NCBI GenBank assembly: GCA_001689445.1
Contig: LUJN01000042.1
Span: 4,861-68,860 of the forward strand
Reading direction: 5' to 3'
Origin: Bacteroidales bacterium M3
Lineage (GTDB): Bacteria > Bacteroidota > Bacteroidia > Bacteroidales > Muribaculaceae
DNA length: 64,000 bases
The notes below the pieces were generated by a model that saw only the letters and a list, made by a program, of their open reading frames with translations, was not told the DNA's origin and did no database searches. The position numbers were made by a program, and so were the translations under genes. Positions 50,201 through 59,485 of the stretch are shown piece after piece (positions within the stretch are counted from its first letter, which is position 1; every line of letters begins with the position of its first letter).

Positions 50201-52627
50201 ATGAACAGACTTCAACGACATATATTATTGATGATTGTCGTCCTGCTTGGGGCGGCTTTTGGTGCGTCTGCAGCCGACGTAAAGATTCATGGCAAGATTA
50301 CCGATCCCGACAACGAGGCAATCGAGTTTGTCACAGTGCGCATTGCCGGCACGGCCATCGGTACTACATCCGGCCTTGACGGAGGCTACACCCTCTCGAC
50401 CGCCGCATCCGACACCATCACCGTCATCTTCACCTGCATCGGCTACCGCGAGGAGAAGCGGTCGCTGTTTGACGCGAAGGGTGATGTGACCCTCAATATG
50501 CGCATGCAGAAGAACACCAAGCAGCTTCAGGAAGTCGAGGTGCAGGAGGTGCGCAAGCAGACCGGCTCGATACAGAAGATTGACGCGGGTGCCTACAAGC
50601 TTGCTCCCGATGTGTCGGGCGGCAGCGTCGAGGCGATGCTGACGACGATGGCCGGGGTCAACTCCTCCAACGAGATGTCGTCGCAGTACTCCGTGCGCGG
50701 CGGCACGTTTGACGAAAACTCGGTCTACATCAACGGCATCGAGGTCTACCGCCCGCAGCTCATCAGCTCGGGGCAGCAGGAGGGGCTTAGTATTATCAAT
50801 CCCGATATGGTGGGGGCCATCGGCTTCTCCACGGGTGGTTTCACGGCCGAATATGGCGACAAGATGTCGAGCGTGCTCGATATTACCTACCGTGAGCCTG
50901 AGTCGTTTGAAGGCTCTGTCTCGGCCAGCCTCATGGGTGGCAGTGTGGCGATAGGGCAGGGGACGCGCAAGTTCTCTCAGCTCCATGGCGTGCGCTACAA
51001 GAGCAACGCGTCGTTGCTCAGCTCCATGGAGACCAAGGGTGAGTATGACCCAAAATATTTTGATTACCAAACGAATATCGCTTTCCGCTTTTCACCGAAG
51101 TGGCGAGTGTCGTTCCTGGGTAATATCGCTATCAACAACTACAAGTTTATCCCCGCGAGCCGTACCACCAACTTTGGAACATCATCCGACGCCAAGCAGT
51201 TTAAGGTCTATTTTGACGGTCAGGAACGCGACAAGTTTGAGACCTACTTTGGCGCGCTTACGCTCGGATTTCGGCCCAACAAGAACAACGACTTCGCTTT
51301 CCTCGCTTCGGGTTATCTTACCAACGAACTTGTCACTTACGACATCACCGGCGAATATTGGCTCGACCAGGCCGGTACGACCGGCGACTCCGACTCTGAG
51401 GGCATCGGCGGGGAGCTTGGGGTAGGCTCCTATCATGAGCATGCCCGCAACCGCCTCAAGGCCTCGGTCATCTCCGTTGCCCTCAAGGGAAACACTGCCA
51501 TTGGCAAACATTCGCTAACCTATGGCATCAATTTCAATCACGAGTCGATTCTCGACCGCACACGCGAGTGGGAACGTCGCGACTCTGCCGGCTACACGCT
51601 GCCCACCGATCCCGAACAGGTGAAGATGATATATACCCTCTCCTCCCACCACGACCTGTCGACCAACCGCCTCTCGATGTTCGTCCAGGACACTTATCGC
51701 CTGAATGTCACGCCGGGGTTGTTCACGTTTAATGCCGGTGTGCGCCTTTCCTATTGGGACTTCAACCGCGAGTTTCTTGTTTCCCCACGCGTCAATGTCG
51801 GCTTCATCCCTGCCGCCAACTCCCATTGGGCGTTCCGTTTTGCCACGGGTCTTTACTACCAGTCCCCGTTCTACAAGGAGTATCGCCGTCCGGTTGATGA
51901 CGGCATGGGCAATCAGGTCATAGTGCTTAATGATGAGATAAAGTCACAGCGCAGTTTCCATCTCATTCTTGGGGCCGACTATACGTTCCGCGCTATGAAC
52001 CGTCCGTTCAAGCTCTCGGCCGAAGCCTATTACAAAGCGTTGTCAAACCTCATTCCTTATGAGATTGACAACCTCAAGATCGTCTACACAGGCGTCAACT
52101 CCTCCAAGGGCTTCACTGCCGGTCTCGACTTGAAACTCTACGGCCAGTTTGTCCCTGATGCGGACTCGTGGATAAGTTTCTCGCTCATGAAGACCCAGGA
52201 AGACCTGCATGGTGTCAAGGTGCCGCGCCCGACCGACCAGCGTTACAGTTTCGCGCTCTACTTCACCGACTACTTCCCCAAAGTGCCAAAACTCCGTTTC
52301 TCCCTGCGTGGCATCTTCTCCGACGGCCTCCCCACCACCGCTCCCCGCACCACCCGCGACCAGGGCTATTTCCGCGCTCCCGCCTACAAGCGTATCGATG
52401 TCGGTCTCTCCTACGGCCTGCTTACGCCCCCCAAGGACGGCGAGCCGCGCACCAACTTTTGGCGCCACTTCAAGAGCATATGGGTAGGGGTTGATTGCTT
52501 CAACCTGTTCGATATATCCAACGTCAGCAGCTATTATTGGGTCACCGACGTTAACAACATCCAGTACGCCGTCCCCAACTACCTCACCCGCCGCCAGCTC
52601 AACGTGCGCCTCACCGTCGACTTCTGA
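50201..52627 (+). CDS. TonB-dependent outer-membrane receptor
   Basis: An 808-residue protein. Signal peptide at 1-24 (LLMIVVLLGAAFGASA); CarboxypepD_reg-like beta domain at about 26-110 (VKIHGKITDPDNEAIEFVTV); plug domain at about 120-230 (YSVRGGTFDENSVYINGIEV); then a 22-strand-type barrel ending ...LNVRLTVDF with a terminal Phe. No susD, TonB-box partner or regulator lies beside it, and the next gene is valS, so it is not a classical polysaccharide-utilisation receptor. The ligand is unknown. Confidence 0.93.
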   Translation: MNRLQRHILLMIVVLLGAAFGASAADVKIHGKITDPDNEAIEFVTVRIAGTAIGTTSGLDGGYTLSTAASDTITVIFTCIGYREEKRSLFDAKGDVTLNMRMQKNTKQLQEVEVQEVRKQTGSIQKIDAGAYKLAPDVSGGSVEAMLTTMAGVNSSNEMSSQYSVRGGTFDENSVYINGIEVYRPQLISSGQQEGLSIINPDMVGAIGFSTGGFTAEYGDKMSSVLDITYREPESFEGSVSASLMGGSVAIGQGTRKFSQLHGVRYKSNASLLSSMETKGEYDPKYFDYQTNIAFRFSPKWRVSFLGNIAINNYKFIPASRTTNFGTSSDAKQFKVYFDGQERDKFETYFGALTLGFRPNKNNDFAFLASGYLTNELVTYDITGEYWLDQAGTTGDSDSEGIGGELGVGSYHEHARNRLKASVISVALKGNTAIGKHSLTYGINFNHESILDRTREWERRDSAGYTLPTDPEQVKMIYTLSSHHDLSTNRLSMFVQDTYRLNVTPGLFTFNAGVRLSYWDFNREFLVSPRVNVGFIPAANSHWAFRFATGLYYQSPFYKEYRRPVDDGMGNQVIVLNDEIKSQRSFHLILGADYTFRAMNRPFKLSAEAYYKALSNLIPYEIDNLKIVYTGVNSSKGFTAGLDLKLYGQFVPDADSWISFSLMKTQEDLHGVKVPRPTDQRYSFALYFTDYFPKVPKLRFSLRGIFSDGLPTTAPRTTRDQGYFRAPAYKRIDVGLSYGLLTPPKDGEPRTNFWRHFKSIWVGVDCFNLFDISNVSSYYWVTDVNNIQYAVPNYLTRRQLNVRLTVDF

Positions 52628-52703
52628 CTTCGTTCCCATCCCTCTATGCGACAAATGCCAAGCTAATCTCTGAACATTATTTCATTATTATAATGACGTT
52701 GGG

Positions 52704-52733
52704 TTGAAGATAGCGGAGAATTTTGTAATTTTG
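52704..52733 (+). promoter_or_regulatory. Promoter of valS
   Basis: GTTG (ending 52706) and TAATTTTG (52726-52733) are separated by 19 bases, a textbook Bacteroidetes -33/-7 pair. Transcription should start about 20 bases before the valS ATG at 52760. Confidence 0.75.
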
Positions 52734-52759
52734 CGGTAAAATTAAATAGAGAGAAGAGT

Positions 52760-55459
52760 ATGAATGAGCTTGCTACCAAATACAGCCCTGCGGAAGTCGA
52801 GGGGAAATGGTATGACTACTGGATGGAGCACGACCTGTTCAAGTCGGTGCCCGACGGTCGCGAACCCTATACGATAGTCATTCCGCCGCCTAATGTGACG
52901 GGCGTGCTCCACATGGGCCACATGCTCAACAACACGATACAGGATATCCTCATACGCCGTGCGCGTATGGAGGGGAAGAACGCCCTTTGGGCACCAGGCA
53001 CCGACCATGCCGCCATCGCCACCGAGGCCAAGGTGGTGAAGAAGCTCGCCGAGCAGGGCATACGCAAGCTCGACCTCACCCGCGAGGAGTTTCTGGAGCA
53101 TGTGTGGGACTGGACCCGTACTCATGGCGGCATCATCCTTGAACAGTTGAAGAAGCTCGGCGCGTCATGCGACTGGAGCCGCACGGCGTTCACGATGGAC
53201 GAGAAACGCTATCAGAGCGTCATCAAGGTGTTTGTCGACCTCTACAACAAGGGACTGATATATCGTGGCCTACGCATGGTCAACTGGGATCCCGAGGCCA
53301 AGACGGCTCTCTCAAACGAGGAGGTCATCTATCAGGACGAACACAGCAAGCTCTATTATCTGAAATATTACGTGGCCGAGGATGACGGCTCGGGCGAGAC
53401 AGGCGACGAGGGCGAGGTTGTGCATCGCGATGCCGCCGGACGCCGATATGCCGTGGTGGCCACGACGCGTCCCGAGACTATCATGGGCGACACCGCCATG
53501 TGCATCAACCCCAAGGACCCCAAAAACCGCTGGCTCTCGGGCAAGCGTGTCATCGTGCCCCTTGTCAACCGCGTTATCCCAGTCATCGAAGACCGTTATG
53601 TGGACGTGGAATTTGGTACAGGCTGCCTGAAGGTCACTCCGGCTCACGACACCAACGACTACATGCTCGGCAAGCAGCACAACCTTGAGACTATCGACAT
53701 CTTCAATCCCGACGGCACAATTTCAGAGGCCGGGCAGCTGTATGTAGGCATGGATCGCTTTGCTGTGCGCGAGCAGATAGCCAAGGATCTTGCCGAAGCC
53801 GGGCTGCTCGAAAAGGTTGAGGACTACGACAATAAGGTCGGTTACTCCGAGCGTACCCATGTGCCCATCGAGCCGCGTCTGTGCCTCCAATGGTTCATGA
53901 AGATGCAGCATTTTGCCGATATGGCGTTGCCTCCGGTCATGAACGATGAGCTAAAATTTTATCCCCCGAAATACAAATCCACCTACAAGAACTGGCTTGA
54001 GAACATCCAGGACTGGTGCATAAGCCGCCAGTTGTGGTGGGGACACCGCATTCCCGCCTACTATCTGACACCCGAAGGGGCAGAGGAGGATGAGGTGTAT
54101 GTTGTGGCCGAGACCCCTGAGGAGGCATTGGCTCTCGCCAAGGAAAAGACGGGCAACGACGCGTTGACCCTCGCCGACCTGCGTCAGGACGAGGACGCGC
54201 TCGACACGTGGTTCTCCTCGTGGCTGTGGCCCATCTCCCTCTTTGACGGCATTAACAATCCGGGCAACGAGGAGATAAAGTACTACTATCCGACATCCGA
54301 CCTCGTGACGGGACCTGACATCATATTCTTCTGGGTATCGCGCATGATTATGTCGGGCTACGAGTACATGGGCGACATGCCGTTCCGCAATGTCTACTTC
54401 ACCGGCATCGTGCGCGACAAGCTTGGACGCAAGATGTCAAAGTCGCTCGGCAACTCGCCCGATCCGCTCGACCTCATCGCCACCTACGGTGCCGACGGCG
54501 TGCGCATGGGCATGATGCTTGCCGCCCCTGCCGGCAACGATATTCTCTATGACGACAAGCTTTGTGAGCAGGGCCGCAACTTCTGCAACAAGATATGGAA
54601 CGCATTCCGCCTCGTCAAGGGGTGGGAGAGGGCCGATATCCCGCAGCCCGAGTATGCCCGCTGTGCCGTTGAATGGTTTGGCGCGCAGCTCGACGCCACC
54701 CTCATTGAGTTGAAGGAACTGTTCTCCAAGTTCCGTCTGTCGGAAGCCCTTATGGCTGTATACCGCCTGTTTTGGGACGAGTTCTCCTCATGGTATCTTG
54801 AGATGGTAAAGCCCGCTTACGGTCAGCCTATAGATAACGCCACCTACGAGGCGACCATCGGCTACTTTGATGCTCTGTTACGCCTGCTTCACCCGTTCAT
54901 GCCGTTCATCACCGAGGAGCTGTGGCAGTCTATCGACGACCGCCGCGATGGCGAGTCAATAATGTATGCCCCCATCCCCGAGCCGTCGGACAGGGATAGC
55001 AAGGCTATACTTGACGCCATGGAGCGTGCCAAGGAGATAATCGTTGGCGTACGCGGAGTGCGCGCCGCAAAGAATATTCCCAACAAGGAGCCGTTGACCC
55101 TTAATGTAGTCGGGGCGCATGATGCATCCGAGGATTCGGTCATCATCAAGATTGCCAACCTCGATGCCATCAACCCCGATGCAGTAAAAGACCCCGCTGC
55201 CGCCTCGTTCCTTGTCGGCACGACCGAGTTCAATGTTCCCCTCGTCAACAGCATTGACGTAGAGGCCGAGTTGGCCAAGCTGCGCAAGGACCTTGAACAC
55301 TATGAGGGATTTCTTGCGAGTGTCGAGAAGAAGCTCTCCAACGAGCGGTTTGTCTCCAGCGCACCCGCAGCGGTGGTGCAGAATGAGCGCAACAAGAAGG
55401 CTGATGCCGAGACCAAGATAAAGGCCCTGCGCGAAAGCATCGCCGCCCTTACGAAATAG
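52760..55459 (+). CDS. valS: Valyl-tRNA synthetase
   Basis: An 899-residue class I synthetase that charges tRNA-Val. The HIGH-type motif HMGH is at 51-54 (PPNVTGVLHMGHMLN), the CP1 editing domain lies at about 200-360 (TTRPETIMGDTA, TPAHDTNDY), and KMSKS is at 558-562 (GRKMSKSLGN). The anticodon-binding domain is followed by the ValRS C-terminal coiled coil (about 830-899) that grips the tRNA. Full length for the family. Genes for a tiny membrane protein and LysO follow within 12-130 bases and may be co-transcribed. Confidence 0.98.
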   Translation: MNELATKYSPAEVEGKWYDYWMEHDLFKSVPDGREPYTIVIPPPNVTGVLHMGHMLNNTIQDILIRRARMEGKNALWAPGTDHAAIATEAKVVKKLAEQGIRKLDLTREEFLEHVWDWTRTHGGIILEQLKKLGASCDWSRTAFTMDEKRYQSVIKVFVDLYNKGLIYRGLRMVNWDPEAKTALSNEEVIYQDEHSKLYYLKYYVAEDDGSGETGDEGEVVHRDAAGRRYAVVATTRPETIMGDTAMCINPKDPKNRWLSGKRVIVPLVNRVIPVIEDRYVDVEFGTGCLKVTPAHDTNDYMLGKQHNLETIDIFNPDGTISEAGQLYVGMDRFAVREQIAKDLAEAGLLEKVEDYDNKVGYSERTHVPIEPRLCLQWFMKMQHFADMALPPVMNDELKFYPPKYKSTYKNWLENIQDWCISRQLWWGHRIPAYYLTPEGAEEDEVYVVAETPEEALALAKEKTGNDALTLADLRQDEDALDTWFSSWLWPISLFDGINNPGNEEIKYYYPTSDLVTGPDIIFFWVSRMIMSGYEYMGDMPFRNVYFTGIVRDKLGRKMSKSLGNSPDPLDLIATYGADGVRMGMMLAAPAGNDILYDDKLCEQGRNFCNKIWNAFRLVKGWERADIPQPEYARCAVEWFGAQLDATLIELKELFSKFRLSEALMAVYRLFWDEFSSWYLEMVKPAYGQPIDNATYEATIGYFDALLRLLHPFMPFITEELWQSIDDRRDGESIMYAPIPEPSDRDSKAILDAMERAKEIIVGVRGVRAAKNIPNKEPLTLNVVGAHDASEDSVIIKIANLDAINPDAVKDPAAASFLVGTTEFNVPLVNSIDVEAELAKLRKDLEHYEGFLASVEKKLSNERFVSSAPAAVVQNERNKKADAETKIKALRESIAALTK

Positions 55460-55471
55460 CGGAATCCCGAT

Positions 55472-55582
55472 ATGGCAATCAACCCAAACCGACAATCAGG
55501 CCGTGATATCATGCGATACGTGATACTCGGCCTGATTGTTGCCATTACAGTTGCATGGTGGCTGCTCGCCGCAGACCGATGA
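55472..55582 (+). CDS. Predicted 36-residue single-pass membrane protein
   Basis: A short frame starting MAINPNRQSGRDIMRYV and containing one hydrophobic helix (YVILGLIVAITVAWWLLAA), ending 8 bases before the lysO N-terminal gene. It begins 12 bases after valS on the same strand. Coding status rests on the clean frame, a plausible helix and tight spacing; no family was recognised. It could be chance, since it is very short. Confidence 0.45.
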   Translation: MAINPNRQSGRDIMRYVILGLIVAITVAWWLLAADR

Positions 55583-55589
55583 CCGGCAT

Positions 55590-55895
55590 ATGTTCACTAT
55601 CCTCGCTTTCTTGATTTCGGGCATGGCCCTCGGCATATTGTTGCGCCGAGGAGGGGTCAAGTCGTCTTTACTCGGCAAGTTGATGCCGATTGTCAGCCGT
55701 GGTATCATGGCGCTAATATATCTTTTGCTGTTCCTTTTCGGCATACGTCTCGGCGCCGACCGCGAGGTTGTCTCCAACCTTTCGACGCTTGGATGGCAAT
55801 CGTTGCTGCTTTGCGTCGCCGCAATGGCGGGGAGTATATTTTTCACCCTCATTACCGAGCGTATACTACGGAAAGTCAGGGCAGGCAAAAATTGA
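55590..55895 (+). CDS. LysO-family (DUF340) transporter, N-terminal half
   Basis: A 101-residue membrane protein with three helices, starting MFTILAFLISGMALGILLRR and containing FLFGIRLGADREVVSNL, which matches the N-terminal part of LysO/YbjE. E. coli LysO (about 299 residues) exports lysine and is one polypeptide. Here its two halves are separate genes, six bases apart, as in other Bacteroidetes. The two products presumably assemble. ATG 55590 gives the family start; the frame open to 55536 overlaps the tiny ORF. Confidence 0.85.
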   Translation: MFTILAFLISGMALGILLRRGGVKSSLLGKLMPIVSRGIMALIYLLLFLFGIRLGADREVVSNLSTLGWQSLLLCVAAMAGSIFFTLITERILRKVRAGKN

Positions 55896-55901
55896 CAACA
55901 T

Positions 55902-56525
55902 ATGTGGGGTAGCGCGATTATCTTGATACTTTTTCTCGTCGGGGGACTTATCGGCTATTCTGGTGTCATTGACTATGCTGCCATTCCCGGGGGGCTCTCT
56001 TTCACCGTCCTCGGAGCGATGATTTTCCTTATAGGGTTGAGCCTCGGGCTTGATCGCAACATCGGGCGCACATTGCGCGGCATGCGTTGGGACATACTGC
56101 TTTATCCTGTTGCCACGGTGGTGGGCACGCTTGTCTTTGCAGCCATTGTTGCCTTATTTTTGCCACAATTGGGACTTGCAGAATCTCTTGCCGTCGATAG
56201 TGCGGTAGGGTACTACTCCCTTGCTTCCGTATTGATTGTTGATGTCAGGTCGGCGGTTGACCCGTCGGGGGCGGTAGCGTTGGGCACGGTCGCGCTGATG
56301 GCAAATATACTGCGTGAGCTGATTACCCTTGTCGGCGCGCCGCTCATCGTGCGCTATTTTGGCCGGCGGTCGCTCGTCTCGTGCGGCGGCGTCACGGCGA
56401 TAGACGTCACGCTGCCCGTCATTCGCCGCTATGCCGGCGAGGATATGGTTCCCCTTGCCGTGGTGAGCGGCATCCTGCTCGAAATCGCCGTTCCCTTAAT
56501 GGTCGTCACATTCGCCTCGATGTAA
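55902..56525 (+). CDS. LysO-family (DUF340) transporter, C-terminal half
   Basis: A 207-residue protein with about six membrane helices, starting MWGSAIILILFLVGGLIGYS. It contains FLIGLSLGLDRN, DSAVGYYSLASVLI, LGTVALMANILREL and GGVTAIDVTLPVI, the conserved C-terminal LysO motifs. Together with the preceding 101-residue product it makes a full-length LysO. The stop codon directly abuts the stop codon of the convergent gene at 56526, leaving no intergenic base. Confidence 0.88.
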   Translation: MWGSAIILILFLVGGLIGYSGVIDYAAIPGGLSFTVLGAMIFLIGLSLGLDRNIGRTLRGMRWDILLYPVATVVGTLVFAAIVALFLPQLGLAESLAVDSAVGYYSLASVLIVDVRSAVDPSGAVALGTVALMANILRELITLVGAPLIVRYFGRRSLVSCGGVTAIDVTLPVIRRYAGEDMVPLAVVSGILLEIAVPLMVVTFASM

Positions 56526-57350
56526 CTATTTGAAATACCGTCGTTCCAACTCACGGTAAGCCTCGCTCTCCTTTGTGGCACGCAGCCACGAGTCGATGCT
56601 GTCGCCGAGTATTGTCTCATTCTTGTTCATCACCCACGACTGGAACTGCGTGAAGGAGATATTGGTCGATATGTCGATGTCGGGATAGTCGCGTGCAAGT
56701 TCGCGTGCTATTCGCTCGTTGATGACGGCTTGTCTTATCTCGCCTGTCGCAGTCATCATAAACAGTTGCTCTGCCCCATACCGAGGTTCAAACATGGTGT
56801 ATATCGTGTCGCCGATCTCGCGTGCGAGATTTGATACACGGTCGGCTATCGGCGACCGCTCCACGACCCACACGGTGTCTCCGGCGAGGTCAAGCTGTGA
56901 CTTTATGCGACATTCTCCTGTACTGTCCTTGAGCTGCACAAGCACCTGGCGGTCAAGGTAGACCGGCTCGGAAAACCGGTACCGCTCGCGGTTTTCAGCC
57001 GTTATCGGCATCGCCGCCACTACGATGTCATAATATCCCTTTTCCATGCCGTCGAGAGCCTTTCCGAGTGCCACGATAGGATGAAACTTGACGGCCGCGC
57101 CATGATTGGCGGCTATCATCCTAAGCAGGTCGTAGTTAAATCCCCCGAGCGTGTCATCATATGTGTATATTGACAGCGGTGCGTACTCTATTGCGACATC
57201 GATGGTGTCGCCTTGTGACGGTTTCTCTGCCGACGCCGTGGTTATGGCGGTGTAGCGGCATCGCTTCATGGCAGCCATCACTCCGATGGCGACGAGCAGC
57301 AACGTGATATACAGCACGATGCGTCCTCCGTAGGTTTTCATCTTTTCCAT
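56526..57350 (-). CDS. Membrane-anchored family 3 solute-binding protein
   Basis: A 274-residue protein. An N-terminal membrane helix at about 10-28 is followed by a bacterial extracellular solute-binding family 3 domain (SBP_bac_3): IDVAIEYAPLSIYTYDD, GFNYDLLRMIAANHG, GKALDGMEKGYYDIVVAAMPIT, RYRFSEPVYL and the C-terminal AYRELERRYFK. It looks like the sensor/binding half of MltF, but there is no transglycosylase domain, and no ABC transporter genes are nearby. It may bind amino acids or wall fragments in the periplasm; the ligand is unknown. Confidence 0.88.
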   Translation of the reverse strand: MEKMKTYGGRIVLYITLLLVAIGVMAAMKRCRYTAITTASAEKPSQGDTIDVAIEYAPLSIYTYDDTLGGFNYDLLRMIAANHGAAVKFHPIVALGKALDGMEKGYYDIVVAAMPITAENRERYRFSEPVYLDRQVLVQLKDSTGECRIKSQLDLAGDTVWVVERSPIADRVSNLAREIGDTIYTMFEPRYGAEQLFMMTATGEIRQAVINERIARELARDYPDIDISTNISFTQFQSWVMNKNETILGDSIDSWLRATKESEAYRELERRYFK

Positions 57351-57389
57351 ATGGTATTATTTTTTAACGTGGAATGTTGTAGGAGTCAT

Positions 57390-57465
57390 TGTAGGGACAT
57401 GCCTTTGGCATGTTTAATATGCCGTGAATGAGCATGAGTCAACATGCCAAAGGCATGTCCCTACA
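57390..57465. repeat. Inverted pair of GTAG-headed palindromes (REP/BIME-like), copy 1
   Basis: The 25-base arm 57390-57414 is an exact reverse complement of 57441-57465, with a 26-base spacer. Each arm starts with GTAGGGAC and contains the inner palindrome ACATGCC-TTT-GGCATGT. The same arm sequence recurs at 63299-63377. The head GTAG plus palindrome matches the known layout of REP elements recognised by RAYT (Y1) transposases. Confidence 0.8.
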
Positions 57466-57516
57466 TCATCCGGATATATTTATTTGCAACAATCCCCATA
57501 TTATATATTAGTGTTT

Positions 57517-59478
57517 TTAGTTTGCAAAGTCGATGGACAGTCCCATCAGGAACTTTCGCGGATTGAGTGGGTAGTGTGGCATGGAAAAATAGTTGCTGCC
57601 CGTGAGCCCCTGGTTGACGTGGGAGAACAGCAGGTAAAACCTCACTTTGCTCAACCGCATGTTGAGGTAGGCATTCATGAACGGGTAGTTGCCGCAGTCG
57701 ATCTCACGTTGGTTATAGAACGACATGGTGGCTGGCTGGTATGCGACACTCTTGTACTTGGTGTAGTAGTCGCAGTCGACACCAAACTGCACGTTGAGTA
57801 CCCGCGCTATCTTGAACAGCAGGAAAAGGTTGGTGTACACCGCAAATTTAGGCAACGGCACCACTGCATCGTTTGATGACGTCTGATAGGTGAGCCGGTT
57901 GTTCCAATGCAGTATGCCCACCTTGAAATCCTGCTCAAGGCGTGCGCTGAACACCTGCACACTCCCCCCGTGCTGTGTAGGAAGGCACTTTGGGTTGAAG
58001 TAAATGAGGTTTTGCGCGTTTTCCACCCCTACGTTGAGGCGCGTGCGCGTATGGGGAACGTCAAGTATGCCGCCAAACCTCAGGCGGCGCGTCTTGCCGA
58101 AATCATTGTCCCATATGAAATGGTTGGATACGTAGTGCTTCATCAGGTAGGGCGCGGCCTCGTTGCGGAACATCCCGTAGCCGGTTATCGTCACCGAGTC
58201 GCCGAGCAACCTGAACCGTGTCGACACATTGCCCTCCACCTTGATGTCGCCGGCAACGTCACCGACAACCCCAATCTCTCCCGTCACGTCATATCTCAAC
58301 AACGCCCCGCGTTGCTTGGTGAGCTGTGCGCCTACCCATAGCAGGTTTTGCGTTGCCGCGTGAGGCACGCGGCTCGTGAGCGGGTAGGGGGATAGTGTGC
58401 TTTCCTCGGGCAGTGGTATGGGCACGGTGTCGGTCGTCTGGTTGTATCGGCGCACCTCATATGTGGCATATGCCGCCAATCCGGCCTTGGCATATTTGTG
58501 GAAACCCTCCAGAAGAGACACCCCGAGAGTGTTTTTTATCGACCAATAGGAGGTGCGGTCGTCGGCACCCGCAGGATTGAGGTATGTGTGTTGCCAGAAG
58601 TCTGCGGCCTGTGACGGCTCCTTGTTGAGGAATATGTGTTTGGCACCCTTGTAGTCAAAGGTCCATATGAAGCTCATCACCGGGATATAGGTCTTGACCG
58701 AGGTCGTGTCGTCTATCCACTCCTCGTGGTAGTGCCCCACCTTGTAGCGGTGGTTCATGAAAAATTGTTGCCCGACAATCTTTGAGAACGCCCCGGTGAG
58801 GCGGGTTGGGATGGACTTGGCGTTGACCGATGTCTGTCCCCCTTGCAGCTGCGCGGGGTCGGTGATATAGAGGTCGTCGGTGATGCCGCCGTTCTCCTTG
58901 TTGAGCAGGTTGTAGTGGTTGTAGAACGTCTGCAGCTCGTAACGGTCGCCCATATATGACCCTGACGCGCCCCATATCAGGTCCTTTGCCGCCTGGAAAT
59001 CGTAGCTGCCCTTGGAGTAGATGTAGTCGACCATCGCGCCGACCTGTATCTTTGGCCCGGCATTGCCCGAGAATACGCCGCGCAGACGGTCTTGCCCGTT
59101 ATCGCGTCCCCCGCCGGTGTTGTAGCTCAACAGGGTCATCGGTATGCGGGTGTTGTAGAAGCGTGCCGACTCCTCGTTCGGAATCCACGGCCTGAGGGCA
59201 TCCATGAAAAAGAAATCGCTCATCGGCTTGCGCTCGAAGTATATCATGTTCATCCCCTCGGTGCCGAGATTGCCGGTGGTGGCGTATGCCTCGGATATTT
59301 CCGACGGGACGGCCTGCTGGTAATAGTTGTAGAGTGCCGTGTCCATCGTCGCCGGCTCATGCAGCCCGAGCGGCGGGAGCATTTTCCATGCGTATGACGG
59401 GGCTATCACGGGCTTGGCGCACCATAACGCGGGCACACACGCCAGGGCCATTACTGTTGTCAGTAGTTTCTTGTCCAT
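57517..59478 (-). CDS. Putative outer-membrane porin (Porin_10-like)
   Basis: A 653-residue protein. Signal peptide at 1-20 (MDKKLLTTVMALACVPALWC); mature sequence rich in alternating aromatic/polar beta-strand segments up to the end, SFLMG-type LMGLSIDFAN, with motifs such as FMDALRPWIPNEE and NLGTEGMNMIYFER that fit the Bacteroidetes putative-porin family. It should form a barrel in the outer membrane. Start 59478 is chosen since the in-frame codon at 59499 lies beyond the promoter's -7 box (59486-59493). That box is so close that the mRNA may have almost no leader. Confidence 0.88.
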   Translation of the reverse strand: MDKKLLTTVMALACVPALWCAKPVIAPSYAWKMLPPLGLHEPATMDTALYNYYQQAVPSEISEAYATTGNLGTEGMNMIYFERKPMSDFFFMDALRPWIPNEESARFYNTRIPMTLLSYNTGGGRDNGQDRLRGVFSGNAGPKIQVGAMVDYIYSKGSYDFQAAKDLIWGASGSYMGDRYELQTFYNHYNLLNKENGGITDDLYITDPAQLQGGQTSVNAKSIPTRLTGAFSKIVGQQFFMNHRYKVGHYHEEWIDDTTSVKTYIPVMSFIWTFDYKGAKHIFLNKEPSQAADFWQHTYLNPAGADDRTSYWSIKNTLGVSLLEGFHKYAKAGLAAYATYEVRRYNQTTDTVPIPLPEESTLSPYPLTSRVPHAATQNLLWVGAQLTKQRGALLRYDVTGEIGVVGDVAGDIKVEGNVSTRFRLLGDSVTITGYGMFRNEAAPYLMKHYVSNHFIWDNDFGKTRRLRFGGILDVPHTRTRLNVGVENAQNLIYFNPKCLPTQHGGSVQVFSARLEQDFKVGILHWNNRLTYQTSSNDAVVPLPKFAVYTNLFLLFKIARVLNVQFGVDCDYYTKYKSVAYQPATMSFYNQREIDCGNYPFMNAYLNMRLSKVRFYLLFSHVNQGLTGSNYFSMPHYPLNPRKFLMGLSIDFAN

Positions 59479-59485
59479 TTTGATG

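Noticed and set aside
50201..52627. A polysaccharide-utilisation locus around the TonB receptor
   Set aside because: No SusD-like lipoprotein, glycoside hydrolase or hybrid sensor lies next to it. The following gene is valS, and the GH13 genes are 8 kb and 43 kb away.
55590..56525. lysO as a frameshifted pseudogene
   Set aside because: Both halves have their own ATG, keep complete membrane helices and conserved motifs, and are separated by a stop plus six bases. A split LysO is normal in Bacteroidetes.
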